From positions 59,710 to 123,709 of the forward strand of contig JAUQZD010000049.1 of assembly GCA_030587405.1 (NCBI GenBank): a stretch of 64,000 bases of DNA. Reading direction: 5' to 3'. The notes beneath the pieces are model-generated. The model searched no databases. It was not told the origin of the DNA and saw only the letters and a list, made by a program, of their open reading frames with translations. Of this stretch, positions 8,542 to 17,374 are shown piece after piece. How positions within the stretch are numbered: the stretch's first letter is position 1; each line of letters starts with the position of its first letter. A program made the position numbers and the translations under genes. Source of the stretch: Candidatus Freyrarchaeum guaymasense. GTDB taxonomy: Archaea; Asgardarchaeota; Jordarchaeia; Jordarchaeales; Freyrarchaeaceae.

Positions 8542-9906
8542 ATGAAGCTTCCTTACGGTGGATTAACCGTGAGGATTAGGATTCCTTACCCCATGTTTGA
8601 AGTGAGCGTTAACCCGGTGGAAGGAGTTAGGGATCCTGAGGTGGTTATTAGGGATTGTTTACGGCAACCTTTAGGCTTGGATGAGCTTTCAGGATTAGTT
8701 AAGAAGGGAAGTAAGGTTACCATATGCTTTGAGGGTGTACATGTTCCTGGCGGTTATAGGAGGCATGTCCTAAGAATTCTCCTCCAAGAGCTGCAAAGGG
8801 CTGGCGTTAGGAAAGAAGATGTAACTCTGGTGGCTGCCACGGGGGTTTACAGGAAGCCAAGCTTCAAGGAGTTAAGTAGAATGATCGGTGCGGATGTGGC
8901 TGGCAGGCATACCCTAATCATTCATGACTGTGAGAATCAAAAAACTATGGTGAGGATTGGAGAGACGCCCTTTGGAGGCCCTTTAGAGGTTAACAAGTGG
9001 GTGGTTGAATCGGACCTAACCATTATCTTAGCTAAAGTGATTCCTTGGAGTTTCTGGGGTGGTTACAATTCAGGTTCAAGGGTTTTATCTCTTGACCTGA
9101 CTTCCATAAGAACGGCAGAGCAGTACTATGACTTTGACGTTGTCAGTAATGCCGCATGCAATGGCGATCCTTACCGGAACCCACTTCAGAGGGCATGCTG
9201 GAAAACGGTTAACATTGTGGAGGACGAGAAAGGTTCTCCCTTATTCTTCGTTGAAATAGTCTCCTCGATCAAGGGGGCACTACTGGCGGCTAAGGCGGGA
9301 AGGCAGAGCGAGGTGGAGAAAACATGCTGGCGTGAAGCAGATAGGCAGTACCTTGCAAGAGTTAGAGAGAGAGGGGGGCTTTTAGTCCTAGGTGTTCCAG
9401 AGGTGACGTTTCTCGGGGAGACGGGGAGGGATCCCATTGCACTGCTTCACGCTTTAACTTACGCTTTCAGAAATTACAGGAATAAGCCTTCCATCCTGAG
9501 GGATGGGATCGTGTTGACGGCGGCAGAATGCAGTGAGCCGGTGGGAAGGGGCGGCGCCGCTGAAGCGTTTAAAATGCTACTTAAGGTAGAATCCATCGAA
9601 GAGCTCAGAAAGCACCATGAACTTCAGAGGAAACCGGCCTTAATTAAGGCGTATAGGGAGGGAGAGGCATCCCATCCACTCTACCAGTTTTTCACCTTAT
9701 ACCCTGCATCGTTCATCTTAGATTACGTGGATGACATTCTTATTTTTGGATGTAAGTCTCATCGTGCTGCGAAAGCGATAAGAGGGACGCCAATACAAAA
9801 AGAAAGCGAGGCATTCAAGATCATTGAGGAACAGCTTGGACCGGACCCCTTAACCATCGCCTCCCCAGACTACTTCGTTAAAGGACCTGCCATACAAGCC
9901 ACTTAA
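8542..9906 (+). CDS. LarA-family (nickel-pincer racemase-like) protein, variant active site
   Basis: A 454-residue member of the lactate racemase family (DUF2088 fold). The N-terminal VRIRIPYP and VTICFEGVHVPGGYRRHVL regions and the C-terminal domain are family-like. In well-studied LarA a VPH...AGFSGG(R/P)K segment supplies a His and the Lys that carries the nickel-pincer cofactor; here the matching segment reads VIPWSFWGGYNSGS, with Trp in place of His and no Lys. The substrate is therefore uncertain and the cofactor may be absent or bound differently. The start is ATG 8542 behind GGGTGAG. No lar accessory genes are nearby. It is convergent with tpiA. Confidence 0.7.
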   Translation: MKLPYGGLTVRIRIPYPMFEVSVNPVEGVRDPEVVIRDCLRQPLGLDELSGLVKKGSKVTICFEGVHVPGGYRRHVLRILLQELQRAGVRKEDVTLVAATGVYRKPSFKELSRMIGADVAGRHTLIIHDCENQKTMVRIGETPFGGPLEVNKWVVESDLTIILAKVIPWSFWGGYNSGSRVLSLDLTSIRTAEQYYDFDVVSNAACNGDPYRNPLQRACWKTVNIVEDEKGSPLFFVEIVSSIKGALLAAKAGRQSEVEKTCWREADRQYLARVRERGGLLVLGVPEVTFLGETGRDPIALLHALTYAFRNYRNKPSILRDGIVLTAAECSEPVGRGGAAEAFKMLLKVESIEELRKHHELQRKPALIKAYREGEASHPLYQFFTLYPASFILDYVDDILIFGCKSHRAAKAIRGTPIQKESEAFKIIEEQLGPDPLTIASPDYFVKGPAIQAT

Positions 9907-9944
9907 ATGGGGCCGCGTAGTAACAAATGAGGAGGCGAAGAAAG

Positions 9945-10640
<696 letters not shown>

Positions 10641-10655
10641 CTAAACCCTCACCAT

Positions 10656-11567
10656 TCAGCATTTCAACTTTTCCCCTTTTGGAAGACGGAGAACCACGTT
10701 TCCGCCCTTTGGAACCCCTATACACTCGGCTACGGGCGTACATTTCGTCCTTAAGAGAAAGTAGACGTCGCATGGATGCTCGACTTCCGTCATGGACTCG
10801 AAGTTTCCCATCCCCTTAGCAACTATTACGTCAGCCTTCCGGTACTCCTCAAGGAACTCGCTGGAGCACTCGTGGAGGAACAAGCCTATGCAGTCCGTAC
10901 CCGTCGTCACGACGTTATCAGCCACCTTGTGCATTTCTGCTTCTAAGGCGTCCGCCATGGTTGCATCATTCATTACAGGGCCTCCTTTAACCGCAACAGT
11001 GACCCTCGCGCCCACACGCTTTAACTCTCTAACCAAGACCGTATCAAAAACGATTTCCCCAGCGTTATCCGTTAAGTAAAGGACGGAGCCCCCTTTAACT
11101 GCTTTATACAATTTCTCTGTGTCGTCTATCACTAACTCGTCCTCCGCTTTCACGACGGCTTCCGTAACATCTTCAAGTCTAAACTCGTGCCCTAACACGT
11201 CGAACTCTATTATGTTGCCTGCCACCGCCAAGAGGCAGGCTTGCCTAAATTTTTCAAACCCGTCTTTGCCCTTCAAACTTTTAGACACGTTTGAAAGAAC
11301 GTTTAACGCAACTCTGTTGGACTCAGCCTTAATCTCAGCGAACGGGTCATCAACTCCGATGACTTCACGTATCACGCGCTCTCTTACCGTCCCAAGGTAA
11401 GCTGGTACAAGGTGGAACGGGTGGTCTTCATGGTTAATCTCCCTGTTGATGGCTTCAACTACTGCCTTGACAGCTTTCATCCTAGCGTCGACGTCGCCGG
11501 TCAACCGCTCAACTTCTTTATAAGCTCTCGATATCAAGCAAACAATGCAGATCGGCTTAATTTTCAT
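10656..11567 (-). CDS. DUF89 metal-dependent damage-control phosphatase
   Basis: A 303-residue DUF89 protein. The metal-binding signature LTDNAGEIVFD lies near residue 165 and the second conserved block AKGMGNFES near 250; CxxC-type cysteines at the N-terminus (CIVC) are common in archaeal members. The family hydrolyses phosphate from damaged or over-reduced sugar-phosphate metabolites. Placement in an operon with tpiA fits a clean-up role in triose or hexose phosphate metabolism, but that link is inferred. It starts at ATG 11567, 14 bp after the M24 gene. Confidence 0.88.
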   Translation of the reverse strand: MKIKPICIVCLISRAYKEVERLTGDVDARMKAVKAVVEAINREINHEDHPFHLVPAYLGTVRERVIREVIGVDDPFAEIKAESNRVALNVLSNVSKSLKGKDGFEKFRQACLLAVAGNIIEFDVLGHEFRLEDVTEAVVKAEDELVIDDTEKLYKAVKGGSVLYLTDNAGEIVFDTVLVRELKRVGARVTVAVKGGPVMNDATMADALEAEMHKVADNVVTTGTDCIGLFLHECSSEFLEEYRKADVIVAKGMGNFESMTEVEHPCDVYFLLRTKCTPVAECIGVPKGGNVVLRLPKGEKLKC

Positions 11568-11581
11568 CTTGGACGCCCCTT

Positions 11582-12715
11582 TTACATTGTTTCTAAGGGT
11601 ATCTTATTTATGCTCTTTCCCCCTTCCTCCCTCACCACGACGGTGTTTTCAACACGTATACCGCCAAACCTAGGAATGTAAATTGCCGGTTTAATGCTGA
11701 AAACCATGCCAGCCCTAACCGGCTCATTGTTATTTAGCGATATTATAGGGGGCTCCTTAATGTCGAGGCCGACGCCGTGACCCGTAGGATATATGAAGAA
11801 CTCTTCGTACCCCCCTTCCTTGACCGTCTTCCTTGCTGCTTGATCCACGTTTCCCAGCGGGGATCCGGGTTTCAACTCGCTGACCGCGCTTTGAAAAGCA
11901 CGATTAACAATGCCGAATATTTCCTTATGCTTCTCCTTAGGCTTGCCCGTGTAAAGGGTTCTTGAGAGACGTGCATGATACCCATTATATGCGGCGCTTA
12001 CAACTATAACTACGATTTCGTTTTCCCCTATCTTTTTGTTGCTTGCTTTCTCGTATGGGTAAGCCGACCTCTCCCCCGAGACGATGCTGCTTTCAACGTC
12101 CTCGCCTTGAGAGCCAGCCTTCATCATGGTGCTTTCGACTTCGGAGAGCACCTCCACCTCAGAGACTCCAGGGTTAATCATTTCAAGAGCAGTTCTAAGC
12201 CCCTTTTCAGCTATTTCAGCGGCTTTTTGGATGTTATCGATTTCAGCCATATCCTTTATAGACCGGATCCTCCAGAAACCAGATGAAACATCTTTAAACC
12301 CTGTTTTGGGTAGCTCCTTCTTCATTTCCTCAAAAAGGTAGACTTTCATATCGTAAAACTCGACGCCAATAAGCTTATCAAGCAGGTTCTTCTCTTCAAG
12401 AAGCTTCCTCAGCACGTCTATGATTCCGCCAATTCTCTCCCCATCCATACGGATTGGATACGGACTGTAGTACCTTATGTCCTTAATCCACGAAAACTCT
12501 GCTGCCCTATCGAATTCATACCGGGGAACTATCAAAACGGGATCATCGTCTAGAGGGGTGAGAAACGCGCTAACTTCACTTAAGCGAGGCTTAACGAAAC
12601 CGGTTAAATAGTAGATGTTTTTAGGATTGAACGTTAAAATGGCGTCAACCTCCACGCTTCTCATAAGACCATAAACCTTCTCGATCCTCGTGGAGATACT
12701 CCGCAAAGCGGCCAC
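11582..12715 (-). CDS. M24 aminopeptidase-fold protein lacking most metal ligands (pseudo-prolidase)
   Basis: A 377-residue creatinase/prolidase-fold protein with the usual N-terminal domain (NIYYLTGF) and pita-bread C-terminal domain. Active Xaa-Pro peptidases bind two metals with Asp, Asp, His, Glu, Glu. Here the segment matching D-x-G-A-x-Y...SD-x-TRT reads VSAAYNGYHARLSRT, so both Asp are gone; His is kept in GHGVGLDIKEPP; the first Glu is Lys in SIKPAIY; the last Glu survives in RVENT. Three of five ligands are lost, so dinuclear peptidase activity is unlikely. The fold may serve binding or another reaction. It heads the DUF89-tpiA operon and starts at GTG 12715. Confidence 0.82.
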   Translation of the reverse strand: MAALRSISTRIEKVYGLMRSVEVDAILTFNPKNIYYLTGFVKPRLSEVSAFLTPLDDDPVLIVPRYEFDRAAEFSWIKDIRYYSPYPIRMDGERIGGIIDVLRKLLEEKNLLDKLIGVEFYDMKVYLFEEMKKELPKTGFKDVSSGFWRIRSIKDMAEIDNIQKAAEIAEKGLRTALEMINPGVSEVEVLSEVESTMMKAGSQGEDVESSIVSGERSAYPYEKASNKKIGENEIVVIVVSAAYNGYHARLSRTLYTGKPKEKHKEIFGIVNRAFQSAVSELKPGSPLGNVDQAARKTVKEGGYEEFFIYPTGHGVGLDIKEPPIISLNNNEPVRAGMVFSIKPAIYIPRFGGIRVENTVVVREEGGKSINKIPLETM

Positions 12716-12752
12716 CCCGCCAATAACACTTAAACTTTAAACCCTTAAAAGG

Positions 12753-12763
12753 CATATAAAAAG
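12753..12763 (-). promoter_or_regulatory. TATA box of the M24-DUF89-tpiA operon
   Basis: On the minus strand CTTTTTATATG stands about 43 bases before the GTG start at 12715. Initiation 25 or so bases downstream would give a 5' leader of only about 15 bases. Based on consensus and spacing. Confidence 0.5.
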
Positions 12764-12854
12764 ATGTCCTCACACGGGTAAGTGAAGCAAACACTTTAGA
12801 ACTTTAAGTCATTTCCCCAGAAAAGTAGCTGTGTAATATGAAGATAACATTAAG

Positions 12855-12864
12855 AATTATAAAG
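12855..12864 (+). promoter_or_regulatory. TATA box of the ribbon-helix-helix regulator gene
   Basis: The segment around AATTATAAAG matches an archaeal TATA box about 50 bases before the TTG start at 12911, giving a predicted start of transcription near 12888. Assignment is by consensus only. Confidence 0.45.
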
Positions 12865-12910
12865 TCCCTCAATCTAAACCGAGAAACATCATTCAGAAGA
12901 GGTTCTAGTT

Positions 12911-13396
12911 TTGACGGATGTAACCATATCTCTTAAGGTGCCAAGGGAAATATTGCACTTCCTAGACGAGAAAGTTGGGCAAGGGAGAAGGTCTGAGTTC
13001 ATAAGGCAAGCCATAATAGAGAAACTTAAAATGAGCAATGGGGACGCTAGAGACCCTATCATCAAAGAAATAGACAGTTTGAAGAGGAAAGTGGAGGAGT
13101 TGGAAAGAATACTCCGTGTGCATAAGCTGGGGGAAGGAGGGAGAAAGCAGCACCCACTATATAGGATATGTAGAGATGAAAACGACAGGAAGATAGTTGA
13201 ATACTTACTTAGGGAGGGGGGAGCTACCACTAAGGAGCTAGAAAAAGTGGTGGGATTAAAGAGAAGGCAGATCTTGAACCGAATGAAATATCTTTCAGAA
13301 AAGGCCGAGAAGGAGCTTGGAAGAGGCACTTTAAGGTATATACGTTCACGAGTTAAAGGTAAGAGACAGGCGTGGTGGTTGAAGGACGGGCATTAA
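12911..13396 (+). CDS. Ribbon-helix-helix/winged-helix DNA-binding regulator
   Basis: A 161-residue protein in three parts. Residues 1-42 (VTISLKVPREILHFLDEKV then RRSEFIRQAI) are a CopG/MetJ-type ribbon-helix-helix. Residues about 55-75 form a short coiled coil. Residues about 90-150 (DRKIVEYLLREGGATTKELEK...RRQILNRMKYL) look like a winged helix, with a basic C-terminus. Two DNA-binding modules joined by a dimerising helix suggest a transcription factor or chromatin-like protein. It starts at TTG 12911 behind AGAAGAGG. It stands alone before tRNA-Arg, and its targets are unknown. Confidence 0.72.
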   Translation: MTDVTISLKVPREILHFLDEKVGQGRRSEFIRQAIIEKLKMSNGDARDPIIKEIDSLKRKVEELERILRVHKLGEGGRKQHPLYRICRDENDRKIVEYLLREGGATTKELEKVVGLKRRQILNRMKYLSEKAEKELGRGTLRYIRSRVKGKRQAWWLKDGH

Positions 13397-13570
13397 ATAG
13401 AAAATGAAGGTGGCATGGCTCTCCTTATGGAAGCTATTCTTTCGGTATCCAGTACCTTGACCCGTTGAACAAGCGGAATCCGTCTTCTTGGCCGAATTCC
13501 TTACAGTGACGTGAAGAAACGTGAAGATTGATAAAATTTATTTGTTTGAGCTTTAATCTATTTAAGTGGC

Positions 13571-13685
13571 GGGTCTGTGGCCTAGCCAGGATAGGGCGTC
13601 GGCCTCCGGAGCCGATAGTCGAGAGCGCTTGTGCGCCGGTAAGGTTCAAAACCGTTGGTTGGGGAAAGTCCCTCCAGACCCGCCA
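13571..13685 (+). tRNA. tRNA-Arg (anticodon CCG) with two T-arm introns
   Basis: The acceptor GGGTCTG pairs with CAGACCC at 13675-13681, followed by G73 and an encoded CCA. The D-arm is GCCT/GGGC. The anticodon stem TCGGC/GCCGA encloses CTCCGGA, anticodon CCG. The T-arm becomes GAGGG-TTCAAAT-CCCTC only after removing 13624-13642 (19 nt, between positions 51 and 52) and 13651-13668 (18 nt, between 59 and 60). Exact splice points can slide by a base. A TATA-like AAAATTTAT lies about 30 bp upstream. The next gene on the same strand is argS. Confidence 0.92.
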
Positions 13686-13738
13686 CACTTAATTTGTATT
13701 TCCGTCTTTTTCTTTTCTGGTGATACAGGTGAGCGGCT

Positions 13739-15628
13739 ATGATCTTAAAGGTTAAATCGGAAATAGCGGATGCGCTTTGGTGCGCCTTAGAGGCCTTAGA
13801 TTTCGCTTCTGCAACATCGAAAAGCGAGGTTTCGCAGCTTTCGGAGACGCCTGATCCTAAGTTAGGTGATATTGCCTCCTCGATCCCGCTTAAGCTTGCG
13901 AAGCCTCTCAGTAGGAAACCCATGGAGATAGCTGAAAGCATAGTTGCATGTATAAAGATGCCTCCATTGGTTAGGAGGGTTGAGGCTGCAGCGCCAGGCT
14001 ACGTAAACTTTTTCCTAGATGATGAGAGGCTTACAGCTGAGCTGATAAAGCATGTTATGGAGGAAGGGGAAAGCTACGGATCCTCTGATTTAGGGAGAGG
14101 TAGGAAAGTGATAGTGGAGCACACGGCGGTTAATCCGACTAAGCCTCTTCACATAGGACATCTCAGAAACGCCGTTCTAGGCGATGTTGTGGCGAACCTT
14201 TATAGGGCGTGTGGCTGGGACGTTGAGGTTCAAAACTACATTGACGACTTAGGACGCCAGATGGGAGTTTTAGTCTGGGCTTTTATGAACAACGTACACT
14301 TGGATGTTCCAAGGGAGAAGGATATGAAGCTTGACTTCTGGTACGGGCTAGTCTACGCTAAGGCAGCTCAGATATTGAAGGATAAGCCTGAACTGGAAGG
14401 GGATGTTGACAGGGTAATGAGGGAGATGGCTGCTGGCGAAGGGGAAGCCTCCCTTTTTAGCAGGCAGCTTGCGGAGAAATGTGTTGAGTCAAACCTAGAA
14501 ACGACTTCTAGGGTTGGCATCACCTATGACTTGCTGGTCTGGGAGAGCGACGTGGCAAGGGCGCGGCTCTGGGAGAACACCATGAAGATCCTTGAAAAGT
14601 CAGAACATTTCGTATGGGAGACAGAGGGGGAGTATAAAGGCTGCTTTGTAGCTAAGCTGAGCCATCTTGAAGAATTTAAAGACAAGAAGAACCCTGACAA
14701 GGTTCTCGTACGTTCGAACATGGTTCCAACCTACGTGGCTCACGATATAGCATACCAGCTCTGGAAGTTCGGCCTTCTAGAAGTGGACATGAGTTACAGG
14801 CCGTGGCATAAGCAGTTTAATGGCAGAGTCCTCTGGACTACGACTCCTATCTTAGGTGTTTCATCAGATAGCTTTGCAAAAGCGGATAGAGTGATAAACG
14901 TTATAGGCTACGAGCAGGAATACCTACAGAAAACCATCAAGGTATGCTTAAAGCTTCTAGGGCACTTGGAGCAAGCGAAGAACTCTATCCACCTATCATA
15001 TAAGCACGTGCAGCTTTTAGGGGAACGCTTCTCGGGCCGGGAGGGGAACTGGGTTGGCTACCATGCAGACGCGGTCATCAACCAAACCCTGCTTTGCGCC
15101 TACGAGCAAGTTGACAAGAACTTCCCCGGCCTCCCTGAGATCGAGAAAAGACAAATAGCAGAGATTATAGCAGTCGGAGCCGTAAGATACTGGCTTACAA
15201 AATTTAGCACAGAGCAAACTATAATTTTTGACTACGGGAAGGTAACCAACTTTGACGGTGAAACCGGGCCTTACATCCAGTATGCAGCTGTAAGGGCGAA
15301 GAGCATACTTGAGAAAGCGGGGGAGACGCCTAAGCCAGACATCAACCCTGCGAAGCTTAAAAGCCAGAGGGAGGTAGAGCTGATTAAACACATAGCAAAG
15401 TTCCCTGAAGCTGTTAAATCGTCAGCTGAGCAGTTAAAGCCAAACATCCTTGCGGAATATACCTACCAGCTAGCTAACAAGTTTAGCAAATTCTATGAAG
15501 AATGCCCCGTCCTAACCGCAGAAGACCCTGAAACAAGGGAAGCCCGCCTCGCCCTAGTCCAAGTCACCCTTCAAACGCTAAAAAACGCATTGAAACTGCT
15601 TGGAATAGAAATCCCCCCAAAAATGTAG
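13739..15628 (+). CDS. argS: Arginyl-tRNA synthetase
   Basis: A class I synthetase of 629 residues that charges tRNA-Arg. The HIGH signature is in PTKPLHIGHLRNAV near residue 140; the C-terminal anticodon-binding domain starts near residue 480 (TGPYIQYAAVRA, where archaeal ArgRS have the same block). The KMSKS loop is unusual: GERFSGREGNWV near residue 430 replaces the typical KMSTRKG-type sequence, Lys becoming Arg. ArgRS is known to tolerate a divergent KMSKS loop. The start is ATG 13739, six bases behind AGGTGA. The gene lies between two tRNA-Arg genes on the same strand. Confidence 0.96.
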   Translation: MILKVKSEIADALWCALEALDFASATSKSEVSQLSETPDPKLGDIASSIPLKLAKPLSRKPMEIAESIVACIKMPPLVRRVEAAAPGYVNFFLDDERLTAELIKHVMEEGESYGSSDLGRGRKVIVEHTAVNPTKPLHIGHLRNAVLGDVVANLYRACGWDVEVQNYIDDLGRQMGVLVWAFMNNVHLDVPREKDMKLDFWYGLVYAKAAQILKDKPELEGDVDRVMREMAAGEGEASLFSRQLAEKCVESNLETTSRVGITYDLLVWESDVARARLWENTMKILEKSEHFVWETEGEYKGCFVAKLSHLEEFKDKKNPDKVLVRSNMVPTYVAHDIAYQLWKFGLLEVDMSYRPWHKQFNGRVLWTTTPILGVSSDSFAKADRVINVIGYEQEYLQKTIKVCLKLLGHLEQAKNSIHLSYKHVQLLGERFSGREGNWVGYHADAVINQTLLCAYEQVDKNFPGLPEIEKRQIAEIIAVGAVRYWLTKFSTEQTIIFDYGKVTNFDGETGPYIQYAAVRAKSILEKAGETPKPDINPAKLKSQREVELIKHIAKFPEAVKSSAEQLKPNILAEYTYQLANKFSKFYEECPVLTAEDPETREARLALVQVTLQTLKNALKLLGIEIPPKM

Positions 15629-15706
15629 ACTAACACGCAAAAGGACGTTGCAAGCGATGAAATGAAAGAAAAGTTTATAGATAAACGGGGTAATCTTAAG
15701 ATTTGA

Positions 15707-15857
15707 GGGCCCCTCGCCCAGCCAGGATTATTCCTGAAAGGGCGCTAACGGTAAGGTGCGTAAGCCTGCGGAGCTAGTGGTCGCAAGAGGAGAGGGAGAC
15801 CCTCCTCTGGCTAAGGGTTCAAATGGGGTTCCAGAATAAATCCCGCGGGGCCCGCCA
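15707..15857 (+). tRNA. tRNA-Arg (anticodon GCG) with four introns
   Basis: The acceptor GGGCCCC pairs with GGGGCCC at 15847-15853, then G73 and encoded CCA. Removing four inserts gives a perfect cloverleaf: about 15729-15738 in the D-loop (10 nt), 15748-15763 in the anticodon stem between 29 and 30 (16 nt), 15785-15814 in the T-stem between 50 and 51 (30 nt) and 15824-15840 between 59 and 60 (17 nt). Mature parts are D-stem GCCC/GGGC, anticodon arm CTAGC-CTGCGGA-GCTAG and T-arm GCGGG-TTCAAAT-CCCGC. TATA-like AAGTTTATAG lies at 15671. More than 70 nt of the 151 nt gene is intron. Confidence 0.9.
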
Positions 15858-15908
15858 TCAACCTTTATTTAAACGGGTGGAACTGTCTTCTTCTTTCAGG
15901 TGATTTTT

Positions 15909-16955
15909 ATGAGTGTAGGGTTGATCTATCATGAGGATTACGGGTCTCTCCATGTGCCCTTTTTCCCTAAGCCTTGGATGGAGGGGTTTGAATGCCCCGA
16001 AAGGGCCTCCTTAACCATGCGCCGCCTTGAAGAGGTAGGCCTCCTAAGTGAGGTTGAAAGGTTTACGCCACATCAGGCTTCTAAAGGGGATTTGCTAAAA
16101 GTTCATAGCCCATACCTTTACGATGTAGTTAAGGAGCTATCCAAGTTTGAGAGGGGGGAAGTGGGCTCCTCAAGCCTCACCTCTAAGGACACGTTTAAGC
16201 TTGCATGCTTAGCAGCTGGGGGAGCCGTGAAGGCGGTGGAAGTTGTCGCCGAGGGAAAATGCCGTCAGTCCATTGCATTGGTTCGCCCTCCTGGCCATCA
16301 TGCTGGTTGGGGGTGTGCTTCAGGCCTGTGCTTCTTCAATAATGTGGCAGTAGCCGTGAGAAGGCTACAAGACATGGACGTCAGGAGAGTGCTAATTTTG
16401 GATGTTGATAGCCACCCGGGCGATGGAACAGCTCAAATATTCTACTCTGACCCGGACGTTTTCGTACTATCCTTCCATGAGTACGACTTGGAGGTTGCAG
16501 GTAGAGGGTGGATTGGCGAGGAAGGGAGTGGAAATGGACGAGGGGCCACGTTGAATGTCCCGTTACCGCCGGGGACCAACGGTCGAACCTACATTTGGGC
16601 CTTTGAAAGGGTTTTCTTCAACGTGGCAGACTTCTTTAAGCCGGAGTTCATAGTGGTTTCCCTCGGACTGGATGCACACTATGCTGATCCTGTTGGGAAC
16701 ATGCGCCTGCAGGCTTTAGACTACAACGAGATTGCTGGACAGATAGTTTCCGTGGCGGAGGAATACTGCAAAGGGCGGGTCGCCTTCATTTTAGAAGGGG
16801 GATATAACCTTCTCGCTCTCCCACTCTCGGTAGCCGCAGTTCTCTCCCGATTAACGGAGCGGAGAGTTGAGTACTACGATAGGATTGAGGTGGAAGGAAA
16901 GCCGCCTAGCTCCGTTAAGCAACTCGTCAACATGCTGTTAGACAGGTTTCCTTAA
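15909..16955 (+). CDS. Histone deacetylase-family amidohydrolase (AcuC/APAH-like)
   Basis: A 348-residue zinc amidohydrolase of the arginase/deacetylase fold. The catalytic His pair is in RPPGHHAGWG near residue 125; zinc ligands appear as DVDSHPGDGTAQ near 170 and GLDAHYADP near 255; the transition-state Tyr is in EGGYN near 295. Such enzymes remove acetyl groups from lysine or from polyamines; the archaeal substrate may be chromatin proteins such as Alba, or small amines. The start is ATG 15909 with AGGTGA five bases upstream. It follows tRNA-Arg and has no clear operon partner. Confidence 0.88.
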   Translation: MSVGLIYHEDYGSLHVPFFPKPWMEGFECPERASLTMRRLEEVGLLSEVERFTPHQASKGDLLKVHSPYLYDVVKELSKFERGEVGSSSLTSKDTFKLACLAAGGAVKAVEVVAEGKCRQSIALVRPPGHHAGWGCASGLCFFNNVAVAVRRLQDMDVRRVLILDVDSHPGDGTAQIFYSDPDVFVLSFHEYDLEVAGRGWIGEEGSGNGRGATLNVPLPPGTNGRTYIWAFERVFFNVADFFKPEFIVVSLGLDAHYADPVGNMRLQALDYNEIAGQIVSVAEEYCKGRVAFILEGGYNLLALPLSVAAVLSRLTERRVEYYDRIEVEGKPPSSVKQLVNMLLDRFP

Positions 16956-16990
16956 TGAGTACGCGACGGGGAATGTGGGAGTAGTGAGAG

Positions 16991-17374
16991 CTATGCTTCG
17001 CGTCTTCCTAACTCGGCGGCTATCCCTTCGGCAAGCTTACACGTGTTTCTAATGACTTCCTCTATGTCCTCTCTGGAGGCACCATCTATGTGGACGCCAC
17101 CTACCACAACAACCCTTTTACCTGTTTTCTTAGACACCTTCTCGGCCAGTAGCCTAGTTAGAACATTATCTCTGTGGGAGGGGATAGTAAACGTTGAAGT
17201 GGATACCGCCCACCTTCCCCCTTCTTTCCTGTAAGGTAGGGATATTGAAACCGCACCTATGTGAGGCTTATCCCCCCCGCCTATACATAGGATTATATCA
17301 TCCCCGATCCATACGGGGATACACCACACCCTTCGCCGCCCCTCTCCCTCCACTCTCCTGGCGAACTCCTTCAC
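16991..17374 (-). CDS. LpdD-like prenylated-flavin chaperone
   Basis: A 127-residue protein resembling the LpdD family: GGGDKPHIGAVSIS near residue 32 and VVVVGGVHIDGASREDI near 88 are the familiar blocks, with a regularly spaced C-terminal helix. LpdD-type proteins are linked to UbiD-type decarboxylases that use prenylated FMN. The start GTG overlaps the stop of the AOR gene by four bases, so translation is coupled. A UbiD-type enzyme lies 5 kb away at 22742, and this protein may help assemble its cofactor; that is an inference. Confidence 0.65.
   Translation of the reverse strand: MKEFARRVEGEGRRRVWCIPVWIGDDIILCIGGGDKPHIGAVSISLPYRKEGGRWAVSTSTFTIPSHRDNVLTRLLAEKVSKKTGKRVVVVGGVHIDGASREDIEEVIRNTCKLAEGIAAELGRREA

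Noticed and set aside
8489..8551. Possible C/D-box RNA with GATGAG, CTGA, GTGATGA and CTGA
   Set aside because: The first guide is missing because GATGAG is directly followed by CCTGA, and the last box overlaps the LarA-like start.
13434..13941. Minus-strand frames across tRNA-Arg and the start of argS
   Set aside because: They read through the tRNA and the reverse of argS; low-complexity translation.
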